Part shown: piece after piece, positions 41,034 to 52,045 of the stretch
How the letters are laid out: the number at the start of each line of letters is the position of its first letter
Numbering within the stretch: position 1 is the first letter of the stretch
Assembly: GCF_036226405.1 (NCBI RefSeq)
Contig: NZ_CP108464.1
Coordinates: 7,936,001 to 8,000,000, forward strand
Length of the DNA: 64,000 bases
Source of the DNA: Streptomyces sp. NBC_01260
GTDB taxonomy: Bacteria; Actinomycetota; Actinomycetes; Streptomycetales; Streptomycetaceae
Direction of reading: 5' to 3'
The notes under the pieces: model-generated
Databases searched by the model: none
What the model was told of the DNA's origin: nothing
Seen by the model: the letters and a program-made list of their open reading frames with translations, nothing else
Translations under genes and position numbers: made by a program

Positions 41034-41351
41034 TCAGCCGCGCCCGCCGCCCGCGCCGCGCAGCGCGTCGAGGAACCGGCGTGCGGGGCCGGCCTCGTCG
41101 GGCTTCCCCGGGCGCCGCGGCATCGTCAGCCGGTACCGCGTCCCGTTGACCCGCGCCACCGTGGCGTCCCCGCCCGCGAACCATGCCCTGCCCGTGCTCA
41201 CGGTCCCCACCGGTGCGCTGTCGATCTCCCGGCCGTAACTGGTCAGCAGGGCCAGCCGGCCGTCCTTGACGGTCACCTGCCCGGCCCGCGAGAGCGAGCG
41301 CGCCCACCGGTCGATCCGTACGCCCGTCTCGCTGAACTCCGTTTCGGACAT
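41034..41351 (-). CDS. Conserved hypothetical protein
   Basis: 105 residues, ATG at 41351. Short beta-strand rich sequence: [58 protein letters not shown], then a helical [15 protein letters not shown]. It resembles small PH-like or YcxB-tail-like domains, but without membrane helices, and I cannot assign a family. Divergent from the PLP enzyme gene. The gene is complete and codon use is normal. Confidence 0.65.
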   Translation of the reverse strand: MSETEFSETGVRIDRWARSLSRAGQVTVKDGRLALLTSYGREIDSAPVGTVSTGRAWFAGGDATVARVNGTRYRLTMPRRPGKPDEAGPARRFLDALRGAGGGRG

Positions 41352-41580
41352 GGCCCCTTCGCCCCCTTCGTCACGCCCCCGAGAGAAAGTGTGCACAACG
41401 CGGCCCCGGTGCACCAGACCGGGGCGGGGCGCAAGGACGCATTTGCGCCGCGTCCGCCCCCGCAGGCGCCCCGCCCGCAACACCAAGGCAGGGCTATGGA
41501 GTATCAAAGTCAATGTTTGTGCAGGTGGGGGGCATATCGTGGGGCGCGCCGAGACCGGTCGTAGGAGGAGAAGCGCGCTG

Positions 41581-42732
41581 ATGGACACGAGTGAGCACAG
41601 ACACGAAGGCGAAGCCGTGGCGACCGTCGACATCGACCGGACCGACCTGGCGTACCGGGCCTGGCTCAAGGAGGCCGTACGCAAGGTCCAGGCCGATGCC
41701 AACCGCTCGGCCGACACCCATCTGCTGCGCTTCCCGCTGCCCGAGAGCTGGGGCATCGACCTCTACCTCAAGGACGAGTCGACGCACCCCACCGGCAGTC
41801 TCAAGCACCGGCTGGCGCGCTCGCTCTTCCTCTACGGGCTCTGCAACGGCTGGATCCGCCCCGGAAAGCCGGTGATCGAGGCGTCGTCCGGCTCGACCGC
41901 CGTCTCGGAGGCGTACTTCGCCAAGCTGATCGGGGTGCCGTTCATCGCCGTGATGCCCCGCACCACCAGCCCGGAGAAGTGCCGGCTCATCGAATTCCAT
42001 GGCGGCCGCTGCCACTTCGTCGACGACTCCCGCAGGCTGTACGAGGAGTCCGCCACGCTCGCGGCGGAGTCCGGCGGCCACTACATGGACCAGTTCACCT
42101 ATGCCGAGCGGGCCACGGACTGGCGCGGAAACAACAACATCGCTGAATCGATCTATCAGCAGCTGAGGCTGGAGCGGTACCCCGAGCCCGCCTGGATCGT
42201 CGCCACCGCGGGCACCGGCGGCACCTCGGCGACCATCGCGCGGTACGTGCACTACATGCAGCACGACACCCGGATCTGTGTGCCCGACCCGGAGAACTCC
42301 TGTTTCTTCGAGGGCTGGACCCACCACAACCCCCTCGCCACCAGCGACTGCGGATCCCGCATCGAGGGCATCGGCAGACCGCGGATGGAACCGAGCTTCG
42401 TCCCGGGCGCCATCGACCGGATGATGAAGGTCCCGGACGCGGCCACCGTCGCGGCCGTGCGTGCCCTTGAACGGTCCATCGGCCGCAAGGCGGGTGGTTC
42501 CACCGGGACGGGACTGTGGAGCGCGTTCAAGCTGGTCGCCGAGATGCTCGCACAGGGCAGTACCGGCAGCATCGTCACCCTGATCTGCGACCCCGGTGAC
42601 CGCTACCTCGACAAGTACTACTCCGACTCCTGGCTGGCCGCACAGGGCCTGGACATCGCGCCGTACACCCGGACCATCGACGCCTTCCTCGCCACCGGGA
42701 ACTGGCCCGGTCAGCAGGGGAGTACGGCCTGA
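41581..42732 (+). CDS. PLP-dependent cysteine-synthase-family enzyme
   Basis: 383 residues. Fold-type II PLP enzyme; the Schiff-base lysine is K75 in [11 protein letters not shown], the substrate loop [14 protein letters not shown], and the phosphate loop [14 protein letters not shown]. The sequence with [20 protein letters not shown] and [14 protein letters not shown] fits the Cds1-like L-cysteine desulfhydrase/cysteine-synthase-like group found in actinobacteria and fungi, so release of sulfide from cysteine is as likely as cysteine synthesis. ATG at 41581 with AGGAGGAG upstream. Followed by a GC-rich hairpin. Confidence 0.87.
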   Translation: MDTSEHRHEGEAVATVDIDRTDLAYRAWLKEAVRKVQADANRSADTHLLRFPLPESWGIDLYLKDESTHPTGSLKHRLARSLFLYGLCNGWIRPGKPVIEASSGSTAVSEAYFAKLIGVPFIAVMPRTTSPEKCRLIEFHGGRCHFVDDSRRLYEESATLAAESGGHYMDQFTYAERATDWRGNNNIAESIYQQLRLERYPEPAWIVATAGTGGTSATIARYVHYMQHDTRICVPDPENSCFFEGWTHHNPLATSDCGSRIEGIGRPRMEPSFVPGAIDRMMKVPDAATVAAVRALERSIGRKAGGSTGTGLWSAFKLVAEMLAQGSTGSIVTLICDPGDRYLDKYYSDSWLAAQGLDIAPYTRTIDAFLATGNWPGQQGSTA

Positions 42733-42740
42733 TCCCACCA

Positions 42741-42780
42741 GGGGCGCGCGGCGCACCACAGGTGGCACGCCGCGCGCCCC
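42741..42780. terminator. 13-bp-arm hairpin between convergent genes
   Basis: Arms 42741-42753 and 42768-42780, exact complements (GGGGCGCGCGGCG and its reverse), 14-base loop. It separates the PLP-enzyme gene from the convergent SRPBCC gene and can serve both. Confidence 0.75.
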
Positions 42781-42795
42781 CGGCCGCGGCACACC

Positions 42796-43275
42796 TCAGG
42801 CCCCGGCCGCCGAGAGCCGACGGCCGAGGTTGCGCACCGCGTCCCGGAACGACCTGCCCACCGCCGCCCGCCCCCGCCGCATCGTGAACCGGAACAGCGC
42901 CGACCCGTCGGCGGCGAACGTCCACTGCACCCGGGTGCCGGTGCCGGCCGGGGTCAGCAGCCACTCCTCCACCAGGGCATGCAACCCGGGGGCGTTGGAG
43001 TCGTCGACCCGGTAGGCGTACCGCCGGCCGGGCTCCGCGGCCACGACCGTCTCCCGGAACGCGATCCCGCCCCGGAGCCGCACCTCGCGGCCCGCGCCCG
43101 CACCGACCGGCCGCGCCGCCGTCAGCTGGGTGAACCAGCCGGGCCAGCCCTCGACATCATCGGCCAGGGCCCGGTACACGGCATCGGGTGGCGCGGCCAC
43201 CTCGGCGGCGAAGACAAGCCTCAGCGGAGCGGCCTCGACGAAGTCGAGGCCCACGGAGCGGAGTCGGCGTGCCAT
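42796..43275 (-). CDS. SRPBCC-family protein
   Basis: 159 residues with the START/SRPBCC layout: AAEVAAPPDAVYRALADDVE then WPGWFTQLTAA at the front, a beta-sheet with GRRYAYRVDDSNAPGLHALV, WTFAADGSALFRF and a long C-terminal helix. Such proteins bind hydrophobic ligands in a deep pocket (polyketide cyclases, lipid carriers). ATG at 43275. No operon partner is evident; a second SRPBCC gene lies at 45545 beyond the large sigma-like gene, on the same strand. Confidence 0.78.
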   Translation of the reverse strand: MARRLRSVGLDFVEAAPLRLVFAAEVAAPPDAVYRALADDVEGWPGWFTQLTAARPVGAGAGREVRLRGGIAFRETVVAAEPGRRYAYRVDDSNAPGLHALVEEWLLTPAGTGTRVQWTFAADGSALFRFTMRRGRAAVGRSFRDAVRNLGRRLSAAGA

Positions 43276-43391
43276 GGAACGCACCTCCCGTGCGGTCGGC
43301 GGCGGACGGGCCGGGCTCACCATATCTGGCGCACCGTCAGATGTCGTCGGCACCAACGGCGTCGGGCCGTGCGCGCGGCAGGCACCCCGCG

Positions 43392-45395
43392 TCAGCGCAC
43401 CGCTGTGAGTGAGCCGCCCTCCCGCAGCCGGGCCGTCAGCTCCACCGACGCGTTCCGCGGCGCCCGCACCGCGAGCGTCGTCCCGGCCGCCGTCTCGCGG
43501 ACCGCCCCGGTGGCCTCGATACGGCTCACCGCACGGCTACCCGCGGCCAGCACGTACCACCGTCCCGAAGGCGCCCTCCAGTGCGTGCCCCCCAGGACGT
43601 GCTGACCGAACCGGCTGCACAACGCCGTGTCGCGCGCGTTGCCCACCACGGTCCCCGGTGCGGTGAGCGACGGGTCGGGCCCCAGGAACTGCACCAGAAC
43701 GCGTCCGGGGCCCTGCCAGGTGTCCGCCCTGGTGCAGACCCACTGGGCCGGGGCACCGCCCTCCGGGAGGCGCTGCTCGGCGAAGTCCCAGTTGTTGACC
43801 GCGCGGACACCGGTGCCGCGCAGCGCTTGCAGTGAGCACGCCGTGCGCGCCCAGCTCAGCAGCGCGGGGCCACCCGTCGCCTCCCTCGGCTGCCGTGCGG
43901 GTGCGCCGCCGCCCGGCTTCGGCGTGAACGTGAGATGCACCGGGGCGGGATCGCCCAGGTCGGTGACGAGGAAGGCGTGCTTCTCCACGATGCGTTCGGA
44001 GGAACGCAGTTGCATCACCGGCCAGGAGTCACAACTGCCGCCGGGCGACGGACGCGCAACGGCGGCGGTGACGCCGTCCGCCCTTACCATCAGCGCACGT
44101 GCCGCAGTGTTCGGCCTCAGCAGATCGCGTGTCGTGGTCTGCGAGATCCAGGGCGCCAGCAGAAAGCGGGCACGGTCCCCGCTGCGGCTGACGACCACGG
44201 CCGCGCCCGTCGTCACATCCGCGTCATCGGTGCGGACGAAGTCCAGCGCGGGGGTGCCGGACCCGGACAGCGGCTCCGCGTAGCGCACCACCCGGACCCC
44301 GCCGTCGTGGAACAGCACCACGGCGGCACCGTCCACGTCCCCCGCGTACAGCAGTCGCGGCGGCTGGGCGGGGGGCACCGGGAGCGCCCCGGGCGTGGTC
44401 GAGACAGGAGTGCCCCGCGGGGTACGGCCCCAGATCCGCAGCGCCCGGCCGAGCAGTTGCCGGTCCTCGGTGCGGTCGCCGCGGGCCGGCCACGCGGTGA
44501 AGTCGACGCGTGAGGTGTCCGCCCACTCCTCGGCGGCGGTACGCAGCAGCGCCGCCGGATCGAGGGCGGGTGCGAACACGCTCCGGCCGGCGGGGAGACG
44601 GACCGCCGAGCCCTCCTCGGCCAGCGCGACCACGCCGCCCGCCACCACACACAGCGCGGCGACGCCCGCCACGGCCCGCATCCGGTGTCGGCGCCGCAGC
44701 AGATCGCTCGGGCGCGTCCGCAGCGCGCACGGGTCGAACTCCCCGGAGCGCAGCAGCGTCTCGGCGCCCGCCCGGTCGCCGGCCCCGAGCCGCCTGGCCG
44801 CCCGTACCGCCCTCGCCGGGTCCCGGGCACCCGCCCGCGCGAGCAGGGCCTGCGCCTCGGGCTCGTCGAGCTCCTCCAGCAGCCGCAGCGCGAACGCCGC
44901 CCGAACGGCTGCGGGAACCGCCGACAGCTCCTGGTCCAGAGCCAGTTCGGCCGCTCCACCGGCACGCGGGAAGAGCCGCAGGCCCCAGACGGCCGGGAGC
45001 GACGGGCGCAGCGCGGCAGGTGCCGGCAGCCGCCCCGGCCACCAGCGCGGCCGCCGCTCGTGGGCCAGCGCGGTGCGCAGCACCCGCAACCGCATCCAGG
45101 CGTACGCGCAGGTCACGCCGTCATCCGGAGCAGGCGGTCGCGCCGCGCCGCGGGTCTGCGCCGGAACCCGGGCGCGCGCCGGTGCCTCGGGCGTCGTACG
45201 CACCCCGGGCAGCGCACGCTGCACGGAGGCGTGGGCGGCGAGCACCCTGCGGTGCCGGCCGAGGGCGGGCGGCAGCACCAGATAGGCGAGCCGCACGAGA
45301 CGCGGATAGTGCTCCACGAGCGCGGCCTCGGCCTGCGGGACGCCAGGGCGTTCGCTGCTGCCGGAGGACCGCTGCTGCGGTTGGTGGATCGGCAT
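43392..45395 (-). CDS. Large membrane protein with sigma-factor-like N-terminus
   Basis: 667 residues from ATG 45395 (TTG at 45425 would add 10). The N-terminal approximately 215 residues resemble a degenerate ECF sigma factor: VEHYPRLVRLAYLVLPPALG, then helix-rich VRAAFALRLLEELDEPEAQA typical of region 4. One membrane helix follows near 240-258 (AVAGVAALCVVAGGVVAL), and then an approximately 400-residue extracellular beta-rich domain with LLYAGDVDGAAVVLFHD, several cysteines and W-rich blocks such as HWRAPSGRWYVLAAG. It may be a sigma/anti-sigma-like signalling protein with an external sensor; no catalytic motif seen. Conserved in Streptomyces as hypothetical. Confidence 0.75.
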   Translation of the reverse strand: MPIHQPQQRSSGSSERPGVPQAEAALVEHYPRLVRLAYLVLPPALGRHRRVLAAHASVQRALPGVRTTPEAPARARVPAQTRGAARPPAPDDGVTCAYAWMRLRVLRTALAHERRPRWWPGRLPAPAALRPSLPAVWGLRLFPRAGGAAELALDQELSAVPAAVRAAFALRLLEELDEPEAQALLARAGARDPARAVRAARRLGAGDRAGAETLLRSGEFDPCALRTRPSDLLRRRHRMRAVAGVAALCVVAGGVVALAEEGSAVRLPAGRSVFAPALDPAALLRTAAEEWADTSRVDFTAWPARGDRTEDRQLLGRALRIWGRTPRGTPVSTTPGALPVPPAQPPRLLYAGDVDGAAVVLFHDGGVRVVRYAEPLSGSGTPALDFVRTDDADVTTGAAVVVSRSGDRARFLLAPWISQTTTRDLLRPNTAARALMVRADGVTAAVARPSPGGSCDSWPVMQLRSSERIVEKHAFLVTDLGDPAPVHLTFTPKPGGGAPARQPREATGGPALLSWARTACSLQALRGTGVRAVNNWDFAEQRLPEGGAPAQWVCTRADTWQGPGRVLVQFLGPDPSLTAPGTVVGNARDTALCSRFGQHVLGGTHWRAPSGRWYVLAAGSRAVSRIEATGAVRETAAGTTLAVRAPRNASVELTARLREGGSLTAVR

Positions 45396-45544
45396 GAATT
45401 CGGGTGCCTTCCGAGCCGTAGGCAAAAACCGTCACACCGACAAACGACTCGATCGTGTGACGGTCACATCACCTGCTCAAGGCACCCGTCGGCGGCCGCA
45501 GACGTGCCGGCCGAACGAGGTGCCCGCACCCGCGTGCCCACCGG

Positions 45545-45997
45545 TCAGCGATACCCCTGCGCCGGCCGGTCGAGCATGGAGTCGAGCACCCGGCCGAAGA
45601 CCCGCCGCCCCGCGCCCGAGAGCAACGGATCACCCCACCTCGGCAGCAGCCGGACACTCAGCTCCTCCACCCACACCACATGGGAGCCGGCATGGGTGGG
45701 ATACACGTCGATCGATGCCCGGCCCAGCACCACCCGGCCACGCTTCTCCAGGCGGCACATCCCCGCCCGGCTGCCGGACGGCGGTGACCACCGGACCACT
45801 TCCATCGGATCGTCGAACGCCAGCGGACCGACTCCGGTGCGTGCCACGAAGACCGTCCCGGCCCGGGTCGGCAGCCCGGCGGGCACCCTGATCGTCGTCA
45901 GCGGGACATGCGCGGCGTGCCGTTCCCAGTCCGTCACCCGGCGCCAGGACTCGGCTGCGGGCAGAGGGGTGAAGCGCTCGATGCGGAAGACGGCCAC
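45545..45997 (-). CDS. SRPBCC-family protein
   Basis: 150 residues starting from GTG 45997: VFRIERFTPLPAAESWRRVT then DWERHAAHVPLTTIRV, with DDPMEVVRWSPPSGSRAG and RRVFGRVLDSMLDRPAQG at the end, a complete small START-like fold. The ligand is unknown. It lies 150 bases upstream of the sigma-like gene on the same strand and 82 bases downstream of the DeoR gene; whether they share a transcript is unclear. Confidence 0.75.
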   Translation of the reverse strand: MAVFRIERFTPLPAAESWRRVTDWERHAAHVPLTTIRVPAGLPTRAGTVFVARTGVGPLAFDDPMEVVRWSPPSGSRAGMCRLEKRGRVVLGRASIDVYPTHAGSHVVWVEELSVRLLPRWGDPLLSGAGRRVFGRVLDSMLDRPAQGYR

Positions 45998-46078
45998 AGC
46001 ACAATCCTAGGCCGTGGCGTCTCCGCCGCGAGCGGAGCGGAATCCGGGCCCCACCGCAGGCGGGGCGGAACCCGCCGG

Positions 46079-46921
46079 TCAGCCCCGCGCGGGCTCGCTG
46101 CCCGCGTCCCGGCCCGCGACCACCAGACCGGGCAGATGCTCCTCGATCTCCTCGCGGGCCTCATCCGACAGCCCCGCGTCCGTGACGAACGTGTTCACCT
46201 GTTCCAGTGTGGCGAACGAACTCAGCCCCACGGTGCCCCACTTGGTGTGGTCGGCGACCACCACCACACGTCGCGCCGACTGGACGAAACGGCGGTTGGT
46301 CTCGGCCTCCGCCAGGTTCGGCGTGGACAGGCCCGCCTCGACCGAGATGCCGTGCACACCGAGGAAGAGCATGTCGAAGTGGAGTGAGACGATCGCCTGG
46401 TCGGCGACCGGGCCGACCAGCGAGTCGGACGGCGTCCGCACCCCACCGGTGAGCACCACGGTCGCGGCACCCGGCCGGGCGCCCGGCGATCCCGGACGCT
46501 GCGCCGCATGGAACACATCGGCGACCCGCACCGAGTTGGTCACCACCGTCAGGTCCGGTACATCCAGCAGGTGCTGGGCGAGCGCATACGTCGTGGTGCC
46601 GCCCGAGAGGGCGATCGCACTGCCGGGCACGGCCATCGCGGCGGCCACCCGCGCGATGTCCTCCTTGGCGGTCAGCTCCAGCGTCGACTTCGCCTCGAAA
46701 CCGGGCTCGTGGGTACTCGCCTCGACCACCGGAACGGCGCCGCCGTGCACCTTCTCGATGACACCCTGCCGGGCCAGCGCGTCCAGGTCCCGGCGGACGG
46801 TCATGTCGGAGACGCTCAGCTTGCGGGTCAGCTCATTGACCCTGACCCCGCCGCGCCTGCGTACCTCGTCGAGGATCAGCGCACGCCGCTGCTCCGCGAG
46901 CAGATTCTGATTCTCGCCCAA
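46079..46921 (-). CDS. DeoR/GlpR-family transcriptional regulator
   Basis: 280 residues. N-terminal helix-turn-helix with LILDEVRRRGGVRVNEL, TRKLSVSDMTVRRDLDAL and the signature KVHGGAVPV; C-terminal DeoRC domain with ALSGGTTTYALAQHL, TVVTNSVRVADVF and VLTGGVRTPSDSLVGP, which binds a phosphorylated sugar. The start at 46921 is a TTG; a GGGAAGGA lies about 12 bases upstream. Usually represses a sugar-phosphate pathway, but no such gene is adjacent: the next gene is a divergent membrane hydrolase. Confidence 0.9.
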   Translation of the reverse strand: MGENQNLLAEQRRALILDEVRRRGGVRVNELTRKLSVSDMTVRRDLDALARQGVIEKVHGGAVPVVEASTHEPGFEAKSTLELTAKEDIARVAAAMAVPGSAIALSGGTTTYALAQHLLDVPDLTVVTNSVRVADVFHAAQRPGSPGARPGAATVVLTGGVRTPSDSLVGPVADQAIVSLHFDMLFLGVHGISVEAGLSTPNLAEAETNRRFVQSARRVVVVADHTKWGTVGLSSFATLEQVNTFVTDAGLSDEAREEIEEHLPGLVVAGRDAGSEPARG

Positions 46922-47106
46922 CGCCGGGTCCGGTCCTTCCCTCTGGTCGTGCTGGAGTCTGTTCGGACGGGCTTATCCTGCCACGCGGTGTCGTGGGCCG
47001 CTGCACTGGGGAGATTCCGTAAGAGCGCCACGGACACCCTCGCTCAGCCGCGATTCCGGTGACCGGCCGTCAGCCGCATTTCCCCCTCCGAGAGCGAGTC
47101 ACCCCA

Positions 47107-49503
47107 GTGCCACCTCCCACCCAGGCCCCGCAGAGCACCGGGCCAGCGCTGGAACTGCTGGTCCACGGCGTGGGGGGAGCCACGCCCCAGGAGATGCTCG
47201 TCGACCCGCGCACGGTCCGGGTCACCGGTGACGCCACCGCCGCCATTTACCGGCGTTCCGGTGACATCGACGCGGAGCAGCACCCCGAGCGGTACCGGGA
47301 CCGGCCCATCCCCGAGGCCTACTGCTGGTCCAACCTCACGTCCGGCAACGGCTCCCGCGCGCTGTGGCTCCTGCTGCTCCCGTTCATGGTGATCAACCTC
47401 GCCCACTGGATGCGCCCGGCCGCCACCGGCCGCCCCCGCACCATCCGGCTCTACGGGGCGCTCGTCCGGCTCGTCGCGCTGAGCCTCACCGTCCTGCTGA
47501 CGGCAGCGGCCTGCGAGGTCGCGCTCGATCTGACGGCCTGGCAGTGCGCCGGTGTGCCGGACTGTTCCGACCAGCGGTCGTGGCTGGGCTTCCTGTCCTC
47601 TGCGCAGGGCGGCTGGTGGTCCCAGCCGGGCCGCCGGCTCGCGCTCGCCGCGCTGGTGCCGACCGCGCTGGTGGGACTGCTCTGGTACCTGTCCAACCGC
47701 ACCTGGAGCGCCTACGAGTCCCAGCGTCCGCTGACCGGCACCGTCCCGGACGACGGCGAGCCGGGTTCCGCCCCCGAGGCCGGAGCGGCGCCCGCCGCGC
47801 CCCTGCGGCCCGCGCTCGGACGCCCCGGATTCTGGTTCGGGCGCCGGCTGGTCGCCCGGCTGCGCGCCGCCCACACCGCCGCCGGGTTCCTGACCGTCAC
47901 CGCCTCGGTCGCGGGCGCCACGGCCCGGCACGACCGTGCCGCCGAGGGCCCGGTCCCCGCGGTGTACGGCCGGCTGATCGAGGCGCTGCTCGTCCTGGGG
48001 ATGCTCGTGGTGCTCTGGGTCGTCTGCCGGCGCGGCCGGAGCGAACGACGCCTCGACAACCGGCTCGACCGCGCCGTCATCACCTACCTGCCCGGGGCCG
48101 CGCTGATCCTGCTCGTCCTCGCCTCGGTGCACGCCGCCTGGTCCCGTCCCGGCTGGGCCTCAGCGGGCACGCTCCCCGGTGACATCACGTTCCGCGTCGT
48201 CACCCTCGCCCAGGGGGCCCTCGTCGTCGTCCTCGCCGCGGTGGCGTGGAGCCTGTACCGGCGCAGCCCCGAACCGCGCACCGTGATGCACGGACTCGGC
48301 GGCCCCGCGGTCGCGATGCTCGCCTGCGCGCTCGGCGGCGTGATGACCGGCGGGGTGGCCCAGCGGGTCGCCGACTGGCTCGACGGTCCCGGCAGCCCCG
48401 GCATGGGCCGCAGCGCCGTCATCGACGGCCCGCCGGTGCTGCTCAGCTGGCAGGCCTCCGTCATCCCCGTGCTGCTGGTGCTGCTCCTGGTTCCCGGCAT
48501 CGCGCTCGGCGTACGGACCTACCTCACCGCCCGCCGGCTGGAGCCCGTGGTCGACGCGGAGTACGAGGAGGTACGGCCCGACCCCGCCCGTACCAAGCAG
48601 ATCGCCCGGACCCGCGCCACGGCCGCGCTCACCGACTCCGCGCCCGGCATGGTCGGCCTGGTCTCCGGCGCCGCCCTGCTGCTCGGCGCCGCGGCGGTCG
48701 GCGGGGCCTGGGCGAGCGGACAGGTTCCCGGACTCGCGATGGACGGCAGCAGCCCCTTCGTCGAATCGGTGGCCGAGGCCGCGCAGTCGACCGGCTCCTG
48801 GATGATCGGCTTCGGATTCCTGGTCTTCGTCGCCTGCGGCCGGCGCGCCTACCGGGACGCCTCCGCCCGGCGCACCATCGGCATCCTCTGGGACGTCGGT
48901 ACCTTCTGGCCGCGCGCCGCACACCCCTTCGCGCCGCCCTGCTACGCCGAGCGCGCCGTCCCCGACCTGGCCTCACGCATGTCCGGCTGGACCGCACGGA
49001 CCCGCGGCAGGCTCGTCATCTCCGGCCACTCCCAGGGCAGCGTCCTCGCCGCGTCCGCGGTCTGGCAACTGCCCGCAGAGACCCGTCGCAGGGTCGCCCT
49101 GCTGACCTACGGCTCACCGATCGAGCGGCTCTACGGGCGCTGGTTCCCGGCCTACTTCGGCCCCGCCCAGCTGCACGGACTGCACCGCTCGGTGCACTGC
49201 TGGCGCAATCTGTGGCGGGCCACCGACCCGATCGGCGGCGAGGTCCGGCTCGGCGAGGAGTCCGGGCCCGAGGTGGACCGGGGCCCGCTGAAGGACCCGC
49301 TGGTATACGGGCGCACCCCCGAACACCCGCTGCCCGAGCCGGTGCTGGGCCACTCCGACTACCAGGCCGACCCGGTCTTCGCCCAGGAGCGGGCCGCGCT
49401 CCTGGAGCGGCTGGCCCCGCTCCTGCCCCATCAGGCCGAGGCCGATGAGCGCCGCCGGGAGCTCAAGGGAGTTCCGGGAGGTCCTCCGGATACAGCAGCG
49501 TGA
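47107..49503 (+). CDS. Membrane protein with a C-terminal serine-hydrolase-like domain
   Basis: 798 residues from GTG 47107 (GTG 47059 adds 16). N-terminal [20 protein letters not shown] contains an H-G-V-G-G element resembling a lipase oxyanion strand. Six to eight membrane helices spread through residues about 85-600, interrupted by a linker rich in Ala/Pro. The C-terminal domain has a nucleophile-elbow motif [20 protein letters not shown] (Ser642), then [17 protein letters not shown] and [12 protein letters not shown]. The parts fit a membrane-bound alpha/beta hydrolase, perhaps a lipase or peptidoglycan/lipid esterase; a catalytic triad partner is not certain. It overlaps the AAA+ gene tail-to-tail by 41 bases. 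Confidence 0.78.
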   Translation: MPPPTQAPQSTGPALELLVHGVGGATPQEMLVDPRTVRVTGDATAAIYRRSGDIDAEQHPERYRDRPIPEAYCWSNLTSGNGSRALWLLLLPFMVINLAHWMRPAATGRPRTIRLYGALVRLVALSLTVLLTAAACEVALDLTAWQCAGVPDCSDQRSWLGFLSSAQGGWWSQPGRRLALAALVPTALVGLLWYLSNRTWSAYESQRPLTGTVPDDGEPGSAPEAGAAPAAPLRPALGRPGFWFGRRLVARLRAAHTAAGFLTVTASVAGATARHDRAAEGPVPAVYGRLIEALLVLGMLVVLWVVCRRGRSERRLDNRLDRAVITYLPGAALILLVLASVHAAWSRPGWASAGTLPGDITFRVVTLAQGALVVVLAAVAWSLYRRSPEPRTVMHGLGGPAVAMLACALGGVMTGGVAQRVADWLDGPGSPGMGRSAVIDGPPVLLSWQASVIPVLLVLLLVPGIALGVRTYLTARRLEPVVDAEYEEVRPDPARTKQIARTRATAALTDSAPGMVGLVSGAALLLGAAAVGGAWASGQVPGLAMDGSSPFVESVAEAAQSTGSWMIGFGFLVFVACGRRAYRDASARRTIGILWDVGTFWPRAAHPFAPPCYAERAVPDLASRMSGWTARTRGRLVISGHSQGSVLAASAVWQLPAETRRRVALLTYGSPIERLYGRWFPAYFGPAQLHGLHRSVHCWRNLWRATDPIGGEVRLGEESGPEVDRGPLKDPLVYGRTPEHPLPEPVLGHSDYQADPVFAQERAALLERLAPLLPHQAEADERRRELKGVPGGPPDTAA

Positions 49504-51895
49504 GGTCGTCCGTGCTCGTCTCGGCGAGCTGGGCGACCCGGCTCGCATGCCGCTCCACCATCGACTCGAAGGTCTGACGGGCCGTACGGCCGTTGCCGAA
49601 GGCGGGCCCCTTGGGGAGCTCGGTGAAGTACTTCAGCAGCGCCTCGTCGGTCCCGGAGGCCAGGCTGTACTCCTGCTCCTCGGTCTGCTGCTCGACGATC
49701 CGCAGCAACTCCTGCGGCTCGTAGTCGCTGAAGGTGATGGTCCGTGAGAAACGCGACGCCACACCAGGGTTGACGGTGAGGAACCGCTCCATCTCGTGGG
49801 TGTACCCGGCGACGATGACGACCACCGCGTCCCGGTGGTCCTCCATCAGCTTCACGAGCGTGTCGATCGCCTCGCGGCCGAAGTCCCGGCCGGAGTCCTC
49901 GGGGGACAGGGCGTACGCCTCGTCGACGAACAGCACCCCGCCGCGCGCCCGGTCGAAGGCCTCCTGGGTACGGATGGCGGTCGAGCCGATGTGCTCGCCG
50001 ACCAGATCGACCCGGGACACCTCGACCAGATGGCCCCGCTCCAGCACGCCGAGGGAGGCCAGGATCTCGCCGTACAGTCTGGCCACCGTGGTCTTGCCGG
50101 TGCCGGGGGAGCCGGTGAAGACGAGGTGGCGGCGGACCGAGGCGGCCTTGAGCCCGGCCTCCTGGCGCCGCCGGCCCACCTCGATCATGTCGGTGAGGGC
50201 GCGCACCTCGCGCTTGACGCTGTCGAGGCCGACCAGGGTGTCCAGTTCACCCAGTACCGCCCCGGACGTGCGCGCGGGCTCGGCCGGCTCCGCCACGGCG
50301 ACGGGCTCGACCGTACGCGGCGCCGGGACCCCGCCGAGCAGCCCCGGTGTCGTCTGGGTCGCCGTCAGGACCGTGGGCGGCGGGGGAGTGGCGGTGCGCA
50401 GCGCACTCTCGTCACTGGTGCAGTCCTCCACGACCGGACCGACACCGGACCCGTCACCGTGCGAACCGCCTTCCGCGAACTCGTAGCCGCCGCGGGCGCA
50501 TCGCTCGGTCCGGCAGCGGGTGAGCGTCGTGCGGCAGCCGTCCATCACATGGAAGCCATAGCCCTCGCTCCCGGTGACCCGGCAGCCGTGGAAGGTGCCG
50601 CGGCCCTCGGCCGACACATAGAAACCGGCCTCGGCGGGCGAGGTGACCGTGCAGCGCTCGATCGTCGGATCGGCGCCCTTGGTGACGATCACGCCCGTCT
50701 GGGCGGAGTCGATGGTGCAGTTGTTCAGGGTGCCGCCGCTCCCGTGGTCGCGGAACCAGGCACCGGTGGACGCCTCCCGGATCCGGCAGTCGTCGAGCTG
50801 CGCCGTCGCCCCGTCGCTGACCGACACCGCCGTGTTGCGGATCTGGGACAGATCGCTGTCCACGACGTCGGCGCGCGAGCCCCGGTCGAGCACGAAGATG
50901 GCGTCCGGCACGTCGTGGACGCGGCAGGAGTCCAGTATCACGGTCGCCCCGTCGCTGACCCAGACCGCCGGGTAGTCACCCGTACTGTCGTGGATCTCGC
51001 ACTGGTTGGCATCGACACGGGTGCCCGGGTCCCAGACCGAGAGCCCGTTGCGGCCGAACCGGCGCACCGTGGAGCGGGTCAGGGTGAGGACCGAGCGCGA
51101 ACGCAGGTCCACGGCGTTCTCCGGGATGTCGTGGATGTCGCAGTCGGCCAGTGTCAGCACCGCGTCGGTGTCGAGGGTGACGCCGTCCGCGGACGTGCGG
51201 TGCACCGTGCAGTTGGTGAGGTGGGCGGAGGCGCGGGCGGCCACCTGTATTCCGCTGCCCTTGATCTCGTAGATCTCGCAGCCGACCGCCTCGAGACCGC
51301 TGCCCTCACCCGTGACGGAAAGACCGGCTCCCGCGGAGTGGTGGATGCGGCAGCGCTCCAGCCGGGGATGTGCGCCGTCGCGCACCGAGACACCGGACTG
51401 TCCGGCCGAGACGATCTCGCACTCCTCGAACACACCGCCCGCGCCGTCGAGTACGGCGATGCCGACGCCGGCCGGATTGTCGACGGTACAGCGGCGCACG
51501 GTCGGCCGGGCCGCACCACGCACCTCGATACCGGCGGCCGAGCGGGTCACGATCCGCAGGTCCGCGAGTTCCGGAGCGCCTTCCTCGATCAGCAGGGCCG
51601 GGGCCGCCGAGTCCTGGCCCTCCACATGGAGGTCCTGGACGACGGCGGAGGCGCGCAGGGTCAGCGGTACGCCGTCGACGGGGGCGATCCGGACGGATCC
51701 GAGGGAGCCCTCCGGCCCGCGCAGCGTCACCGCGCGGGCTATGACCAGATTCTCCCGGTAGGTGCCCGGCGCGACGGTGAGCACATCACCGTCCGCCGCT
51801 GCCTCCAGCGCCGCGGTGAGGGAGGCGTATTCGCCAGTGCGGCGTCGCCACCGCGATGTGCCGGTGTGCGTCACCTGGACCGTGCCCTGTGCCAT
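49463..51895 (-). CDS. Parallel beta-helix fused to CbxX/SpoVK-type AAA+ ATPase
   Basis: 810 residues. The first approximately 500 form a right-handed beta-helix of the pectate-lyase type: about 20 repeats of 23 residues such as [35 protein letters not shown] and [17 protein letters not shown], each with a conserved small residue turn. A linker with [16 protein letters not shown] leads to an AAA+ module: Walker [14 protein letters not shown] near 593-605, Walker [13 protein letters not shown] near 655, sensor [12 protein letters not shown] and the arginine-finger region [13 protein letters not shown]. CbxX-type ATPases remodel or disassemble proteins; related EccA-like proteins serve type VII secretion. 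ATG at 51895. The pairing of a carbohydrate-like helix with an AAA+ motor is unusual. Confidence 0.85.
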   Translation of the reverse strand: MAQGTVQVTHTGTSRWRRRTGEYASLTAALEAAADGDVLTVAPGTYRENLVIARAVTLRGPEGSLGSVRIAPVDGVPLTLRASAVVQDLHVEGQDSAAPALLIEEGAPELADLRIVTRSAAGIEVRGAARPTVRRCTVDNPAGVGIAVLDGAGGVFEECEIVSAGQSGVSVRDGAHPRLERCRIHHSAGAGLSVTGEGSGLEAVGCEIYEIKGSGIQVAARASAHLTNCTVHRTSADGVTLDTDAVLTLADCDIHDIPENAVDLRSRSVLTLTRSTVRRFGRNGLSVWDPGTRVDANQCEIHDSTGDYPAVWVSDGATVILDSCRVHDVPDAIFVLDRGSRADVVDSDLSQIRNTAVSVSDGATAQLDDCRIREASTGAWFRDHGSGGTLNNCTIDSAQTGVIVTKGADPTIERCTVTSPAEAGFYVSAEGRGTFHGCRVTGSEGYGFHVMDGCRTTLTRCRTERCARGGYEFAEGGSHGDGSGVGPVVEDCTSDESALRTATPPPPTVLTATQTTPGLLGGVPAPRTVEPVAVAEPAEPARTSGAVLGELDTLVGLDSVKREVRALTDMIEVGRRRQEAGLKAASVRRHLVFTGSPGTGKTTVARLYGEILASLGVLERGHLVEVSRVDLVGEHIGSTAIRTQEAFDRARGGVLFVDEAYALSPEDSGRDFGREAIDTLVKLMEDHRDAVVVIVAGYTHEMERFLTVNPGVASRFSRTITFSDYEPQELLRIVEQQTEEQEYSLASGTDEALLKYFTELPKGPAFGNGRTARQTFESMVERHASRVAQLAETSTDDLTLLYPEDLPELP

Positions 51896-52045
51896 GGCGC
51901 TGTCGTGCCCCCGCCTCGTGCGTGTGTGATGCCCGGGTCACCGCCTCGCGGCAGTGACCATCCAGGGTCCGCCTGCCGAAGTGACGGGCGGGCCGGTCCA
52001 CCGTAGCGCGCATGGAGGGCGGGAGTTGACCCGATCAGCACGACC

